DNA of 64,000 nt from Oehlia diaphana (Eukaryota; Glomeromycota; Glomeromycetes; Glomerales; Glomeraceae), in the NCBI GenBank assembly GCA_003833135.1, contig QZLH01000037.1:111381-175380 (forward strand). Direction: 5' to 3'. The translations under genes were made by a program, and so were the position numbers. Position 1 is the stretch's first letter, and each line of letters begins with the position of its first letter. The notes under the pieces are model-generated. The model made no database searches, was not told the DNA's origin, and saw only the letters and a program-made list of their open reading frames with translations. Positions 1-12,800 of this stretch are shown here, piece by piece.

Positions 1-21
1 AACTTATTTAACTTCACTTAG

Positions 22-3000
22 AATTTAGTGGAACTTTTTCCATGTATAAGTTGCCAAAGGCAGGCACTTAATTATGCTTTTCCTGATAAACACATTTTGG
101 AAGACGAGTCAGCACCATCAAGATGCTTTCACCTTCCATTTGAATTTAATGAAGATGATAAGCTCGGACCATGGGATATCTTGCTTAGCGAAGACGCAAT
201 TAAAGACCTGCAACATTTGGAATCAAGACCTGATGTGATTAGGTTGATTATGCAAAAACTTGGACAGATATCATCTGGAAAATGGGACAAACATAAGTTG
301 CGACGTAAAACAATGCAAACTAGTGATAAAGTGCATGTCCATAGTACTATTCCTGTTTATGAGATAGTACTTCCCGATAATGGTCTGAAGATTCTTTGGC
401 AGATTGATTATGGATTCACTATTCGTAGCAATTCACTTACGCAGCTTGTCAGGATTTGGGCTGTCACTGATAATAAGGAACAAATCGACCAAGTATTAAA
501 TGACCTTTCAATAGTTCATCAAGTTTATACTCCAAAGCAGAGACATTGGTGTATGGAACAAAAAGCTAAAAATAATTTAGTTTTACCAAAAATCCTTGGA
601 GATGGAGAAGATACGGGATCTTCTGAAGACAGGGTATATGCCTCAAGAACGGAAGATGAGTTATTAATGATTCATAAAAAGCTTGTTACAAGTAAATTTG
701 TTCCATTATCAACGGTAAAGTATACAGAGACGATATATAAATATTTAATTAAAATTTATTTTAATAGATAATATTCTTTCTTATAGAACTTGTATAAGTC
801 ACTAGTCTTGGGTGGACTTAAATTTACCTTTCAAGTATCTAAGAAAGAGTATGAAATTATTAATTGTCCTACATCAGCGATCGTTGTTGGTCGATCAGGT
901 TAGTGGAAAAACTGTTTGTAACTAAGAAATAAGTTTAGTCTTTTGATTTTAAATATAATAATATTTAATATTTATTAGGGACTGGTAAGACTACATGTAT
1001 TGTGTTTAGGCAAATCGCTTCATACCTAAATAGCCAAATCTACGAAAACCCATCTTTATGTGACAATAACAGAAATTTTTACAAAAGACAGATATTTATT
1101 ACAGTGAGCTATAAATTGCGTTACCACGTAAAGAAATATTTTGACAGGTTGTTAGAATCTGCTGAACTTGCTGGAAAAAAGATGACTAAGGCGGAGTTTT
1201 GTAAATATAGAGAGAAGAAAGAGAGGGGTGAATGTGTTTCCACTTTTACAATGCGCGAAGAGAGAGATGAGGAAGAGGAGTTAAAAAAAATTCCGAACAC
1301 GTTTAATTATCAGCAGCTGACAGATGACAAATTTCCTTTGTTTATCACTTTTGACAAATTTTTTGAAATGCTTCAAGGAACTTATGGTATCAAAGATCAG
1401 GACCTTATAATACAAAAAAAATCGAATGCAGATAATATCGATTCATGTGACAAGGAAAAAGAAAGATTTAACCGAAAAACAAAAGACACAAAAACAAAAG
1501 ACACAGAAGAAATTTTTGTGAATTATGATAGATTTCAGAAAATATATTGGCCATCTCTTAATGATTACAGTAAGAAAAAATTTGATTGTGAGTTGGTTTA
1601 CTCTGAATTTTCTATTATTAAGGTAAACAATCAGTAGTAATTAAATGCCATATAAATATATCAGATAAATTTCAAGTTCCATTTACTTAATTTTTCATAA
1701 AAAATTTAAGGGTACAAATCCTGAAGTGGATTTCTTATCAAGAGAGGATTATATAGACGTCAGTATCAAAAAGTATCCAGTATTTTGCTATAACCGTGAT
1801 GAGATTTATGATTTATTTCAGCATTATGAAAAGATGAAGGCGAAAAGGCATGAATATGATTCGATGGACCGGTAAGACTAATTGTATAATTTTATAGTTT
1901 TTAATTTTTAGGATAAATTATTTGAATTCTCGAAATCTCTACAGAACGTTGGCCATCTTTCGTCACGCTAAAAAAAAAGCACTGGGTAGTCTACAAATAC
2001 ACGAAGTATATATCGATGAATGTCAAGATAATCATATTATGGATATAGCACTTATCCTAAAGGTTTTTGATCGTACCAGTAGTATTTTTTTTGCGGGAGA
2101 TATAGCACAATGTATAGCTAAAGGGTCTTCTTTCCGATTTCAAGGTATTCACGTAAAATTAAAAAGTTTATTTCCCTAATTTTAATTTTAACAATTTTAT
2201 TTTTTTAATAATATAGATTTACAAGCCTTAATATATCAATGGGAACTTACTCGGAAAAATGACAATATTTTAAAACCAAAATTATTTGATCTGAATATTA
2301 ATTACCGTTCCCATAATGGAATTCTTAAACTTGCTGCTTCTGTGGTTAAGCTTATCCAGTATCTTTTCCCTAATTCTATTGACAAATTATCATCTGAACG
2401 TAGTGAGGTTGACGGTCCACTGCCTATTATTTTTAATGGGTTTGAAGAGGAATATTTTAATATTTTTGTGAATAATAACAGGCCAGATGAGCCTACATTT
2501 ACATATGATATTTGCAAGGAAATGAAATGTAGGAAACGAAAAAAACAAAGTTCATTTGTCGAATTTGGTGCTGATCAAGTGATTATTGTGCGCAATAAAG
2601 AAGTTAAATCACGTGTAATGGAATTAGTCGGTAAAGGTGCAATGGTGTTAACTGTGTTAGATGCTAAGGGTATGGAGTTTAATGATGTTCTTTTGTACAA
2701 TTTCTTTACCGATTCACCTGCACAACGAAAGGTATAAATTATACGTACTGTACTGTAACCTTAAACTATTCGAGATTATTTATTCATTCATTCTTGCTTG
2801 TTTAGTGGCGGGTAATTATTTCTGCTGTAAAAAAAAAGTCAGAGCGTGTACCGGCCTTCTCTTACGAGAAGCATTATATTCTTTCATCAGAGCTTAAACA
2901 TCTATATGTTGCAGTAACTAGGGCTCGACGGAATATCTGGATCTGCGACGAAAATACTGAGTATAGCTTACCAATCCGAGTATACTGGAAACGCTGGAAA

Positions 3001-6000
3001 GAAGGTCGGGAGGAAGAAGATTGGGAAGAAGATCGGGTAGATCGAGAGGAAGAGGAAGATCGGGAAGAAGTTCGAGAAGAAGATTGGGAAGAAGATCGGA
3101 AAAAGGATCAAAGGTTATTCAGGGTAGAAACTATTTCTAATTTAGAACAGGCGAAAGCCTTTTTTTCTAATTTGGCTAAGAAAAGTAGTCCAGATGAGTG
3201 GAATCGAAAGGGAGGAGATTATTTTGAACAACGGCAATATGAACAGGTAAATCACCTTTTGAATTATTCAATTTTATTATACTTGTCTAAAAAGTTAAAC
3301 TATTTTTAGGCTATTTTTTGTTTTATAAAGAGTGGAAATGAAGAGAGTCGTAAACTATCTTATGCATATTATCTTCGACAGATTGCTAGGGATTCTAAAG
3401 ATGATTCCAATGATGATACTATAAAATTTAATTTTATTAGTGCTGCTATAGCTTTTCAAGAATGTTCTCGACCAGACGAGGCAGCTAAATGCTATCAGGT
3501 ATTTTTAGCTATAATTAATATATGTCGGCTCCAATTTTTTCCAATACTCACTAAGCTGATCTTTACAAATTTACAAATTTATAACTTAATACATCTTATA
3601 ACATGAAAGAAAATTGGCAAGTATAAAGAAGCTGGTAATATTTATGCCGAAAATAAGAATTTTGAATCTGCTGCATATAGTTATCTTAAGGCCAATATGT
3701 ATCTAGAAGCGGGTAAATATTTTGAAAAGGTAGAGATGTATGATGATGCTGCTTTTGCTTACAAGGATGATGATCCTGAAATTGCGGTTAATTTTATACT
3801 AAGGTGAGCTCAATTTTAGTTCCACCTATTGAATTAATTTGTAAAAATTATGCAATCTAAATTTAATTAATTAATAATTATTATAAAAAGTTACAAACAA
3901 GAAATTAAAAACAAGACATTTCGACATGTTGCTCGTCACATTAAAAACACTTATCATTCTGTTGCCATTTCAGATGGTAAATTTGATAAGGCTGTTGATA
4001 TGTATAAAATATTGATCGATGATAATAATGAAGATGATATTAGTGAAACGTTAGAATTAATCTTGTATATATGCAGAATTGAAATGTTGAAGGAAACAAT
4101 AATATATATTGCAAGTCCTAGTACTCTTCAAAAATATCTTTCCAAGGCGAAAGAGTTTATTATGGAATTTGAATCACGATTGATAAGTAAATCTGAGAAA
4201 TGGAATAATTTAATAGAAGAATTTAATCTATATTCAGCTTACTTAGTTAAGGATTTCAATAAGATTTACGAGTGTATACAATATTTTAGGCATCGTAAAG
4301 AGCTTGCTACCGAGTTTCATGCGGTAAACATATGGCTGCAGATCCTTCCACAATCATCTGGTATTCAAGCTAAACATCATCATCATGAACGACTGAAAAA
4401 TCTGCAATGGATGTGTGAATTAGTCTTTTCTTTTATAAATACTATCAATAATAAAAAGAGAAGTCAAATCAAAAAGAATTTTGATGACATTTTCTGTATA
4501 AGAGAAGTTATTAACCTACAAAAGCGGCAAATTTCATTTGGCAACCCACTTCTCGATTTCGTAGACAAAACATTTATAAACATGATAGATATCAGTGAAG
4601 AAAACAGGAATGATCAGCATATTTATGATGTGAATGATATATACCGAAGTGTTTTAAAATGTCTTGTCCCACATATTTTTAAGCATATCCAAAATGCTGA
4701 CCAGAAGGGTAGAGATATTCCAGATATAAGTTATCAACTTTGTTATAAGTTTACTTTCTGTGAAAAATCAGGTTGCCGGCGACATCATGTGAAACCATCA
4801 CCATCAATTCTGTATCAGCGTTTGATGCTTTCCCGTCTCCAATATACTGTAATGATAATGTTTGATGTAAATGTATTGGAAAAATATCTTAACTACAAAC
4901 AAATTAAAACAATTCGTAACTTACAAAAGTGGTGGGCTGAAAGATTGATTAAAATTCATACTCGCTATCAATCTCCACAAGTAAGCTGTCCGGAGGCCAC
5001 TTACATTAAATTTCCTGAACGTGAGACGCTTATTTATCCTGCTCGCAAGATATGGTTATTCAATTTTAAAGACATCAATAACTTTGAAGTTATATTGGAA
5101 TATATGTTTATTTTTCAGTGGTTGCAAGATAGACGGAATATTAATAAGTTTAATTGGAAAGTATCAAAAACAAAAATCCTTTCATATTCTAACAATTTAC
5201 CTATTGGTTTTGAGTATTACAAAGGGCATAACAAAATAATACCAGTTGGAAATCGACTTTCATCATTCTTTTTCCATCTTTATTTCAATAATGTGATTAG
5301 TGCAATTTCAAATATAAAAATATTTATCCAATATGCTATTGATAACACTCAACTGGTTAATCTTGTTACATCCGATGCTTTTGGTAATCTTATTTCTCTT
5401 ATAGAATTTACTATATCTTTAGTTTTTACAATTAAACCTGGATATTGTGACTTTTGTATTCCTCGAGCTTTTTTGATTAATTATTTTGAAGAGTTCACTG
5501 CGGATCCGCTTATTCCAGATGATCAGCATAATTATGAAAGAGAGAAATATTTAGATATGATTAATAATTCTTTTGACCAAGTCCAAAAACTCCTTAACCT
5601 TCTGATTTGTGAAGAGCAGGTCTACTTGTCAATTATTCTTCGACTGATACGTCTCTTGATCCTCATTAGTATAAATGAAACAAAGCTTGCAACAAAAGTC
5701 ATTATTCTTTTCAAAAATTTGAATCGCAAAGTCTTTTCTGCGAAAATTAAAAAATATCTGGAAAAGGAATCTTTGGAACAACTTACAAATGTTTTATGTA
5801 ACGATCTTAAGGAAACAGGTTGTGATTACCTTGTTATTGTTTATTATTATGCGAAACATACAGAAGTTTTGTCAAAATTTTCTGGAATAGAAAAAAATAG
5901 TATTAAGAAGCTTAGATATAAATCTACTAAAGAATTCTATTCTGCTCTCCAGCAAATTAAATCACCAGTAGATAATCAGGAAAATGCTACATCTGTAAAT

Positions 6001-6699
6001 AAGCTTCAAGTTTGGTATTACAAAATTCGTCAATCTCAAAAATCTCAAAAAGCAATTAGAAAAATTCAAGGCTGGTTTCGCAGGGTATTAAAAATCAAAA
6101 AAATTCAGGCATGGTTTCATAAGTTAGAAGCTGTCAAAAAAATTCAAAGCTGGATTCGCCGAGTTTATAAACGGGTGAAATCACGTCAACCTGGTTATGA
6201 CCCAACTCCAAATAAGATATACAATGATATGGTGGTATTCTGCAAAAGTATTGCGAAAGAAATAAACAAAAAATCAGTGTGCGTATATAATATTTTATTG
6301 AGAGGCCAGACAGTGGATATAGTTGTGAAGCTCCTTAGGCGATACAAGCGGATGAAAGCATTTATTAATAAATGTTCTCCAGATTCAAACAAAAATAATC
6401 GCCATTTGGAATTGGAAGATGAACTAAGGTTTGTTAAAATTTGGATTTTTTATAATGGTTTTTTTCTTTTATTAAGTGAAACTTGTAAATTTAGGAATCA
6501 TCATTATAAAAAAGTTGAACAAGCGTTAAAATCATTGTCAATAATTGAGAATTCAGCGAAACATAAAGAAGTAAATATTAAGTGGTTGAAAAAAGAATTG
6601 CAACAAGCAGAGGATATTATTGATCAATTTCAGAACTGGGTGGATAAATACGAGGAAGAAGTTAATAGTAATAAAATGTTCCAGCAAAAAGAATTTTGA
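22..6699 (+). CDS. TRANK1-like SF1 helicase, copy A (5' end off the window)
   Basis: Exons read as 22-714, 787-898, 979-1622, 1711-1871, 1945-2144, 2217-2731, 2806-3246, 3310-3498, 3610-3803, 3891-6428 and 6495-6699; all phases agree, giving 1963 codons plus stop. Exon 1 (261 codons in copy B) lies upstream. UvrD/TRANK1-type superfamily 1 helicase motifs occur in order: GRSGTGKTT (ATP-binding loop, split by an intron), YIDECQDN (Walker B), AGDIAQ (motif III), NYRSH (IV), DAKGMEFNDV (V) and YVAVTRAR (VI). TPR-like helices follow (3310-3800), then a long alpha-helical region with a C-x5-C-x4-C-x3-H cluster near 4741-4790 and three IQ-like KIQxW units near 6060-6160. Differences from copy B are a 44-codon Glu/Asp/Arg/Trp insertion after motif VI, the extra IQ units and another C-terminus. 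The frame is open throughout, but two acceptors (before 3610 and 3891) are poor. Function is unknown; the family assignment is from motifs. Confidence 0.82.
2999..3113 (+). repeat. In-frame acidic/arginine codon repeat in copy A
   Basis: Within exon 8 the DNA reiterates gaagaagattgggaagaaga-like units coding EEDWEEDR-type peptides. The paralogous exon in copy B is 132 nt shorter and lacks the tract, so it arose as a local in-frame expansion or was lost from B. Confidence 0.75.
6055..6172 (+). repeat. Triplicated IQ-like motif codons in copy A
   Basis: Three successive units code KIQGWFRRV, KIQAWFHKL and KIQSWIRRV. Copy B has a single unit (KIQDWFRRV) at the same place. IQ motifs classically bind calmodulin or related EF-hand proteins; the binding is inference. 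Confidence 0.65.
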
Positions 6700-7882
6700 A
6701 TGGGACAAAGTGCAACCAAACGTAATATTTATCCTTATGATTCGTTCTATTTATTTGCGATTATTCCATTTCCAGCTATCAAAGTTATAAGTAATTTTAT
6801 GTGATAAAATTTATATTTCAAAAAAAAAATCCGATTTACTAGTCTAAAAGTTAAAACCAAATAAAACTGGATATGATAGATTGTAGTATTTTAGGTTTAG
6901 GATATTATTTAACCTTTATATAACAATTGGATCTCTAATTTCCAATCTAAATAACGTAATTTTATTTACTTTTAAGAATTGAATTGTCAATTAACTGATT
7001 TTTTCTTGATTTTTTTTATAATTTGTTAAGTTATTAAGTAAATAAATGAGTCCAAGTTCTAATCAAGAATAAACTTTGATAGTACCTGTTGCAAAGTTGC
7101 ATGTATTTACACAAAATATTTTAAATGTTTCCAACTTTTAAATTTAAACTACCTTGATAAGAAAATCAATTTATTTATAGTGTGCTGAGTAAGTACGCTT
7201 AGTAGTACGCTGTATCATTAATTATTACTTCCCACTATATTAACCATAAAATTGTAGGTTTTTTGGTAGAATTTAATTTTGTTGGTAATTTTACAAAAAA
7301 AATATTTTTTTTTTTTTTTTTGGCATAAAAAAACTTTTTTAATTTTGTAGAATTCATATTTAAGTTTATGAGATTTTAAAAATTTTACCAATTTACAAAT
7401 AAATAATGATTTCAATAATGTTACAGAAATGCTAATTTTCTTTTTTACCACTATAATAAAATAAATATATATTTAAATTCAATAAATATCATTATTTTAC
7501 TGTTTCATTATTAATTTTGTATTGAGTGTTCATGGTAGTGCCGCAACATTTTTTTGTATAATATTATATTTAAAAAAATGTAGTGAAAACGTTCTCTCAT
7601 AATAAAATAGGTGCGAACCATTTTTTTTTAATATTATTATGAAAAAACGTTACTGACCAGAGGTAGGTCATGAATTTGCTAACCTGATCGTAAATTATTA
7701 AGGAAATGTTTTGGCATTTTTTCTTGAAATTTTATATATAAAAATGCTGAAACTTTTTATATTCAAATTATTAAGAAAAAAGTCAAAAAAAAAAAAAAAA
7801 ACGTTTTTTATTTTTTTTTAAAAAATATATTTTTATCTCTTCTAATGGAAAAACATTGGGTTCGATAAAAAAAATATTTTTT
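6700..7882. other. Non-coding AT-rich spacer
   Basis: Downstream of copy A the sequence is AT-rich with poly-A/T runs. I see no gene, RNA gene or clear repeat here. Confidence 0.6.
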
Positions 7883-8092
7883 TAATGAAAAAACGTCAAA
7901 CCTGACGTTCCTTATTCTTTTCTAATGGAAAACGTTGAATCAACATTTTTTGTTAAAAAAACTTTTTTTGTTTCTTTAATGAAAAAACGCCAGATTTGAC
8001 ATTTATTATTTTTTTTTTCAATGAAAAAACGTCAGATTTGACATTTTTTTATTTTTGTTTTAATGAAAAACATCAGATTCGACGTTTTTTTA
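7883..8092. repeat. Degenerate tandem array of short hairpin units
   Basis: Five diverged units of roughly 40-56 bp each begin (c/t)aatgaaaaaac and hold an imperfect palindrome of the form AACGTCA...TGACGTT, separated by T-rich spacers. The motif recurs near 7895, 7928, 7985, 8028 and 8068. It looks like a degenerated minisatellite. Confidence 0.6.
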
Positions 8093-8694
8093 TATTTTTT
8101 AATGAAAAACAATGGAAATCTTGCATTAGCATTTACACTTACCCAACTCCCCTCTAAACATGAACTCTTGTTATATTAATTGTAAATCAATTTTATGGAT
8201 ATTCGAATAACCCGGTTTGTTCGAGTTAATTATGCTTATCAGGTCGGTCGGGTCGAATATTTTCTCCATACCCGACTCGAGTTGACCCGATAGGAGAGCA
8301 CTAGATCAAATTAAATTAACAAAGCAATATAAATATATAAGTTTGGTTTTTCAGACTGAAGCGTTGTAATTAATGTTATTAATAAATTGGTCGCGACTAA
8401 TAAAATTATCCCTATTTCATACACGTGGTTATATTACGCAATTTTTTTTTTTTTTTTTTGATTAGTAACGCATTTTCTTTATTAACTGTCTTATAAAGCA
8501 AGCAAAGATTACATTAATTTTAGAAATACATAGAGGTGAACAATTATAACAATTGAATAAAAGATCTAATTCTAAAAAAAAAACTAATATTATGCTTAAT
8601 AATCTAGTTATTAATGTAAAATAAAAAATTATTATAAAGATTTGCCTCCTATAAAATTTTACTATCATTTGTGTATATTTTATATTAACTCTAC

Positions 8695-8923
8695 CAAACA
8701 ATAATTTTGATTCTATTGTAATCACTTTTTTCTTTTTACGTTTTTTCTTATTACTGTCTTTCGTCTCATCTGAGTCATCCGAACTTAGATTATCTTCTTT
8801 AGGTTTTGTTGAAAGTAATGGTCTTAAAGGTAATCGTTCACTAAAATTTTCACTTAAATTTGTAAATTCTTCAACAAGCGTTGGCGTAACCGTTTGCGTT
8901 GGTTTCATCTCTAGTTGATCCAT
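8695..8923 (-). CDS. Possible coding remnant, Lys-rich nuclear-localisation-like tail
   Basis: A 76-codon open stretch from ATG at 8923 reads MDQLEMKPTQTVTPTLVEEF and later an acidic-Ser patch followed by NKKKRKKKK, like a nuclear localisation signal. It ends at a possible donor (TTTG|GTAGAG). No 5' or 3' partner exon could be fixed, and an in-frame stop lies just upstream. It may be a gene fragment or chance; no family is recognised. Confidence 0.18.
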
Positions 8924-8941
8924 CGCATCAAAATATAACAA

Positions 8942-11325
8942 ATAACTTTTTGTCTACTGGAAAATCTTCTGATTGTTGTGTAGTTGGAGTATTTGTTGAT
9001 GCAAAATGGACTTCGTTGAACCCTTAAACTTGTATTTATTATTTTTGCCAATAACTCTTGTTGACTCTTTATCTGTGTCAATACAATTTTAACGAAAGGG
9101 AATTCAAAAGTTCATACCAGATGGTTTAGTGGAAAAATGCCGGCTAACAAAATTAGGAATCGATTTTCTTAGCAAGCACGTTAAAATCAAAGGAAAAAAT
9201 TCCGTTCGACCAGGAAGTTGATCATATAATTAAGTACGTCAAAATCTACAAAGCCATGTTTGGGAAGATTATCAGACCTCGTATATATTGTTATACTTCA
9301 ACAACGAATTAAAAATAATGGAGGCGATATATAAATCAGCGATGGAAGATCTGGGACTCCCGTTCAAGAAATTTTTGTCAGCTTATCGTGTTAATCTTTA
9401 ACCGATTTGTATAATTGTGTTTGTAAGCTAGTTTAGTTATATACGCAATTGATTTTCTTCTTTTAATCCTTGATTTTTTTTATTTTTTTTTTTTTAACCG
9501 GTTTATACGGGAAAACTTTATTAAAAATTATTGGAAATTATATAAATGCCTTTAGTTCGATTTGAAGTTACAGTAAACTAACACAATAATACTAAACTAA
9601 ATAGAATATAATAATAAATTATTATATCCCCAACAAACCAGGTTAAACGAAACTCATGACTGAAAAAAAAAACTTACCCCGTAGGGCAAAGGAGAAGGAT
9701 TAAAGTTATTTATAAAGAAGGACTGAATCTAAAAATAATAGTAATTAAATACCCGGATCACATCACCGATCCAGTGGCCGTATTTATCTTTGATCAACAG
9801 ACCTACATGTAAATACTGTTATGTGTAGAGTGATGTAAAACACTTTGTGTTGTTAGTAAAAAATTTTACTTTACTGATTATCGAGAGGTAGATGCTCTAT
9901 TCTCTCCATTAATTTCCTGTTCATTAAAACGAGAATTAAATCTCTCCACTTTTGTAGATAAATTATCGATCTTTCTCCATTTGAAGTTGAAGTTTCTTTT
10001 TAACGATCGATACTGCCTTATATCGCCCATTAGCTTCAAAATCCTTAAATTTGTAAAATTTCACTTTACAAAAATCAGCAATGAGCCTTGTAAGTTTTCA
10101 AATTCTATACCACTTTTCAAAAACTGATCGCGCCGTATACCTTGTGGTTTTGTTGATTCGTTAACTTCGCAGGATTTTTTAATTCTTTATAAAAAAAAGA
10201 ATCATTTACCCTAAGTAACAACCTTTGTATAAACCATACCCAAACGTAACGTTTGGACATAATTCTTTTTTTCGTGACTATTAAAAGTACGTAAATATGC
10301 ATTTGTCAGATCTTCCACGTGACTAATTTCCTCACGTGATGCGGACATCGTGATTTTCGTTCATTACAAAAGTGCTTGATAAATTCCCACATAAAATCCA
10401 CTAATTCCATAACTAAAATGAAAAAACGGTTTTGTTTTTCTATTGCTTTATTCTGAAATAACCTTATATGATTTCCTTTTCGCGCTTCAATAGCTTCATA
10501 TTGTTGACTCAATGCAGGTTCCAATCGTTTGTACAATGTTGGAAGTAGAAATTTTTATTATTGCAAGGATAATCTAATGATACATATGAATTACTCCAAA
10601 TGTTATCAGAAATCAGAATTTATCAGCTAATATGAGTGGTAAATAAATTTCTTACTAGTTTATTTTTTACGCAAGAATTCATTCCATCTCGAGCTAGAAG
10701 AAAATATTTTGAAAGAATTAGAACTCTTTTGAGATTTCTGGGAACTGTGCGTAGAACAACTTAAATTCGTAAGATCTGCACGTTGTCTGGATTGGTTCAA
10801 TCTTCACAGATGTTGCATGAGATTCAGCAAGCTAGATTACCAAAATTGTCAGATCACGTAAAGGAAAAAAAAAATTTTTTTCCCACAGAAAAATTTTTGA
10901 AGAAAGAAAAGAAAGGAGGGAGGAAATACGTAATAACAAAATAAAGTAAAAAAGTAGGAATAAACGCTATACAATAGCTAAACCAAATATAAATTTGTGT
11001 ATAACAAAATATCTATTATTATCAAGGGTTCTCTTTCATCGTTAAGGTGTATCTATTTTTTCTGTCTAAAAAATTATTTTAGTGATGACAAAAGTTTTAT
11101 CGAATAAACTTCAGACCAAATAAGTTTACAAAGAAAGTCCTTTTTTGTATTTCGAGTTAACAACTTCAGATTTTTCAAAAGCGCACTAGTTAGTAGAAGC
11201 TGTCTTTTAATCTTAGATTATCAATTATTACGCCAAGATTTCTAAAAAATAATGCTCTATTCCCTAAATTGGAATTTTGCCATGGCTTTTTCTTTTAGAA
11301 AAATGTGATTTCTTTAGAAAATGTA

Positions 11326-11378
<53 letters not shown>

Positions 11379-11415
11379 TATTTTTCAAATATTTTTCTTT
11401 GGTTTTTTTTTTAAA
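8942..11415. other. Spacer without supportable genes
   Basis: AT-rich with poly-A/T runs (for example 11330-11375, a T-run followed by an A-run that can fold back). Two short minus-strand open frames at 10117-10536 have no recognisable domain and no consistent splice connection. Nothing else is seen. Confidence 0.5.
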
Positions 11416-11875
11416 TGACTCAAAAAAATAAACTACAAGTAACGTACCAAATAAAAACTACAGATAACAAATTTGAAATAAACGAACAAGTTCTTAAAGC
11501 ACAAAAATCGTAACGACATGCCAAAGACGTTTTTCTTATGGCTATTAACTCGATAAAAAATAATCAACGGTAAGTAAAATAATTAATATAAAAAAAAATC
11601 TTTATGATTTTTAATATCATATTATTTTTTTAACATGAAGCCGTGAATAAGTTATCAGGTTTTGGTAATAATTATTATATAAAATATATTTAACAATTCA
11701 AGTATGAGACTATTACGACCTTTAAAAAAGATATGGCGTATTTATAGAAAAACAAGATTTATTGGTTGGAACGATATGCTAGGCTCATTACCGATTGAAA
11801 TAAGCATAATATTTAAAGGTAATATGTCAAATACTATTAGTGAATAATTAATTTACTTCATATTAAAAATATTAG

Positions 11876-12444
11876 ATGAAGATAAAACATTTAAATGAAC
11901 TATATCATCTTTTTAAATGGCCAAATGTATATATCAATTTACTAAAATAAAAATTTCTATTAATTCTACTAATATTAGAAAACCTGTCTTCGTGCAAGTC
12001 CGTCTAATAAAAAGACACAAAAGCTCACAGATATCGCTTCTAACATAATTTCTGTAACGGATTCAGACCATGAAGAAGTTGAAGAAATGAAGATGTTTAA
12101 CAATGAAAATCAAAGAAGCTGCGGATACAACCACATCATCACGCTCAAATATGTCTCATCATGCTTATCCTCACCACACATCTCATCATCACAATCTGGT
12201 ATTTATCAATTTAATATAAAATTAAAGTTTATAAATAATCTAATAATAATTTATTTTTAAATTTAAACATAAAAATACTGTAGGAAACTTAACTTGCATC
12301 TATTGTAACGGTTTCCACTGGGTAGCTTACTGCGATAAATTCCTTCCGAGTTTAAAGGTCACTGTGCTAAATGCTGGTCCAGCAAATCTTACCAAGCGAA
12401 AACTTGTAAATTTAACACCAGAAGGAGCCATGGCTTTAAAATAA
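11876..12444 (+). CDS. Possible small spliced gene with a CX2CX3HX4C zinc knuckle
   Basis: Three exons, 11876-11926, 11979-12198 and 12284-12444, join in frame across GT-AG introns of 52 and 85 nt to give 143 codons ending in TAA. The C-terminal part holds CIYCNGFHWVAYC, a C-x2-C-x3-H-x4-C zinc knuckle. Similar knuckles occur in Gag-related proteins of BEL/Pao-type retrotransposons, but no protease or polymerase lies nearby. The middle exon codes an acidic stretch around SDHEEVEEMK. The start is uncertain: possible coding lies upstream (11416-11567, with an in-frame TAA, and about 11703-11819), but its phase does not fit. It could be a domesticated or decayed retroelement fragment. The evidence is phase consistency and the Cys/His motif only. 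Confidence 0.4.
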
Positions 12445-12465
12445 TTTTTTTTATTTTTATTTTTG

Positions 12466-12800
12466 TCGTGGTTAGACGTGTCAGACTTTTTTTCATAATT
12501 TTTTATATTTTTTTATAATTTTTTTTTTTTTGTCCAATTGTGGTTGAACGTGTCTGATTTGGGGGCAGACTTTTTTTCATGTTTTTTTTTATAATTTTTT
12601 ATTCTTTTTGTCCAATTGGGGTTGGACGCGTCTGATTGGGGTCAGACTTTTTTTTCATATTTTTTATTCTTTGTGTCCAATTGGGGTTGGACGTGTCTGA
12701 TCGGGGGGTCAGACTTTTTTTTATAATTATTTTCTTTTTGTCCAATTGGGGTTGGATCAGACACGTCGGGGGGTCAGACTTTTTTTTTATAATTATTTTA
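12466..12800. repeat. About 65-bp tandem repeat, five units
   Basis: Units start near 12466, 12531, 12609, 12674 and 12739. Each has tgtccaattggggttgg, then acgtgtctgat, then a G-run, tcagac and a T/A-rich spacer. In the last unit the 11-bp core is exactly inverted (atcagacacgt at 12756-12766 against acgtgtctgat at 12691-12701). Confidence 0.85.

Noticed and set aside
10117..10536. Two short minus-strand open frames
   Set aside because: No recognisable domain, no consistent splice junction joining them and ordinary intergenic composition.
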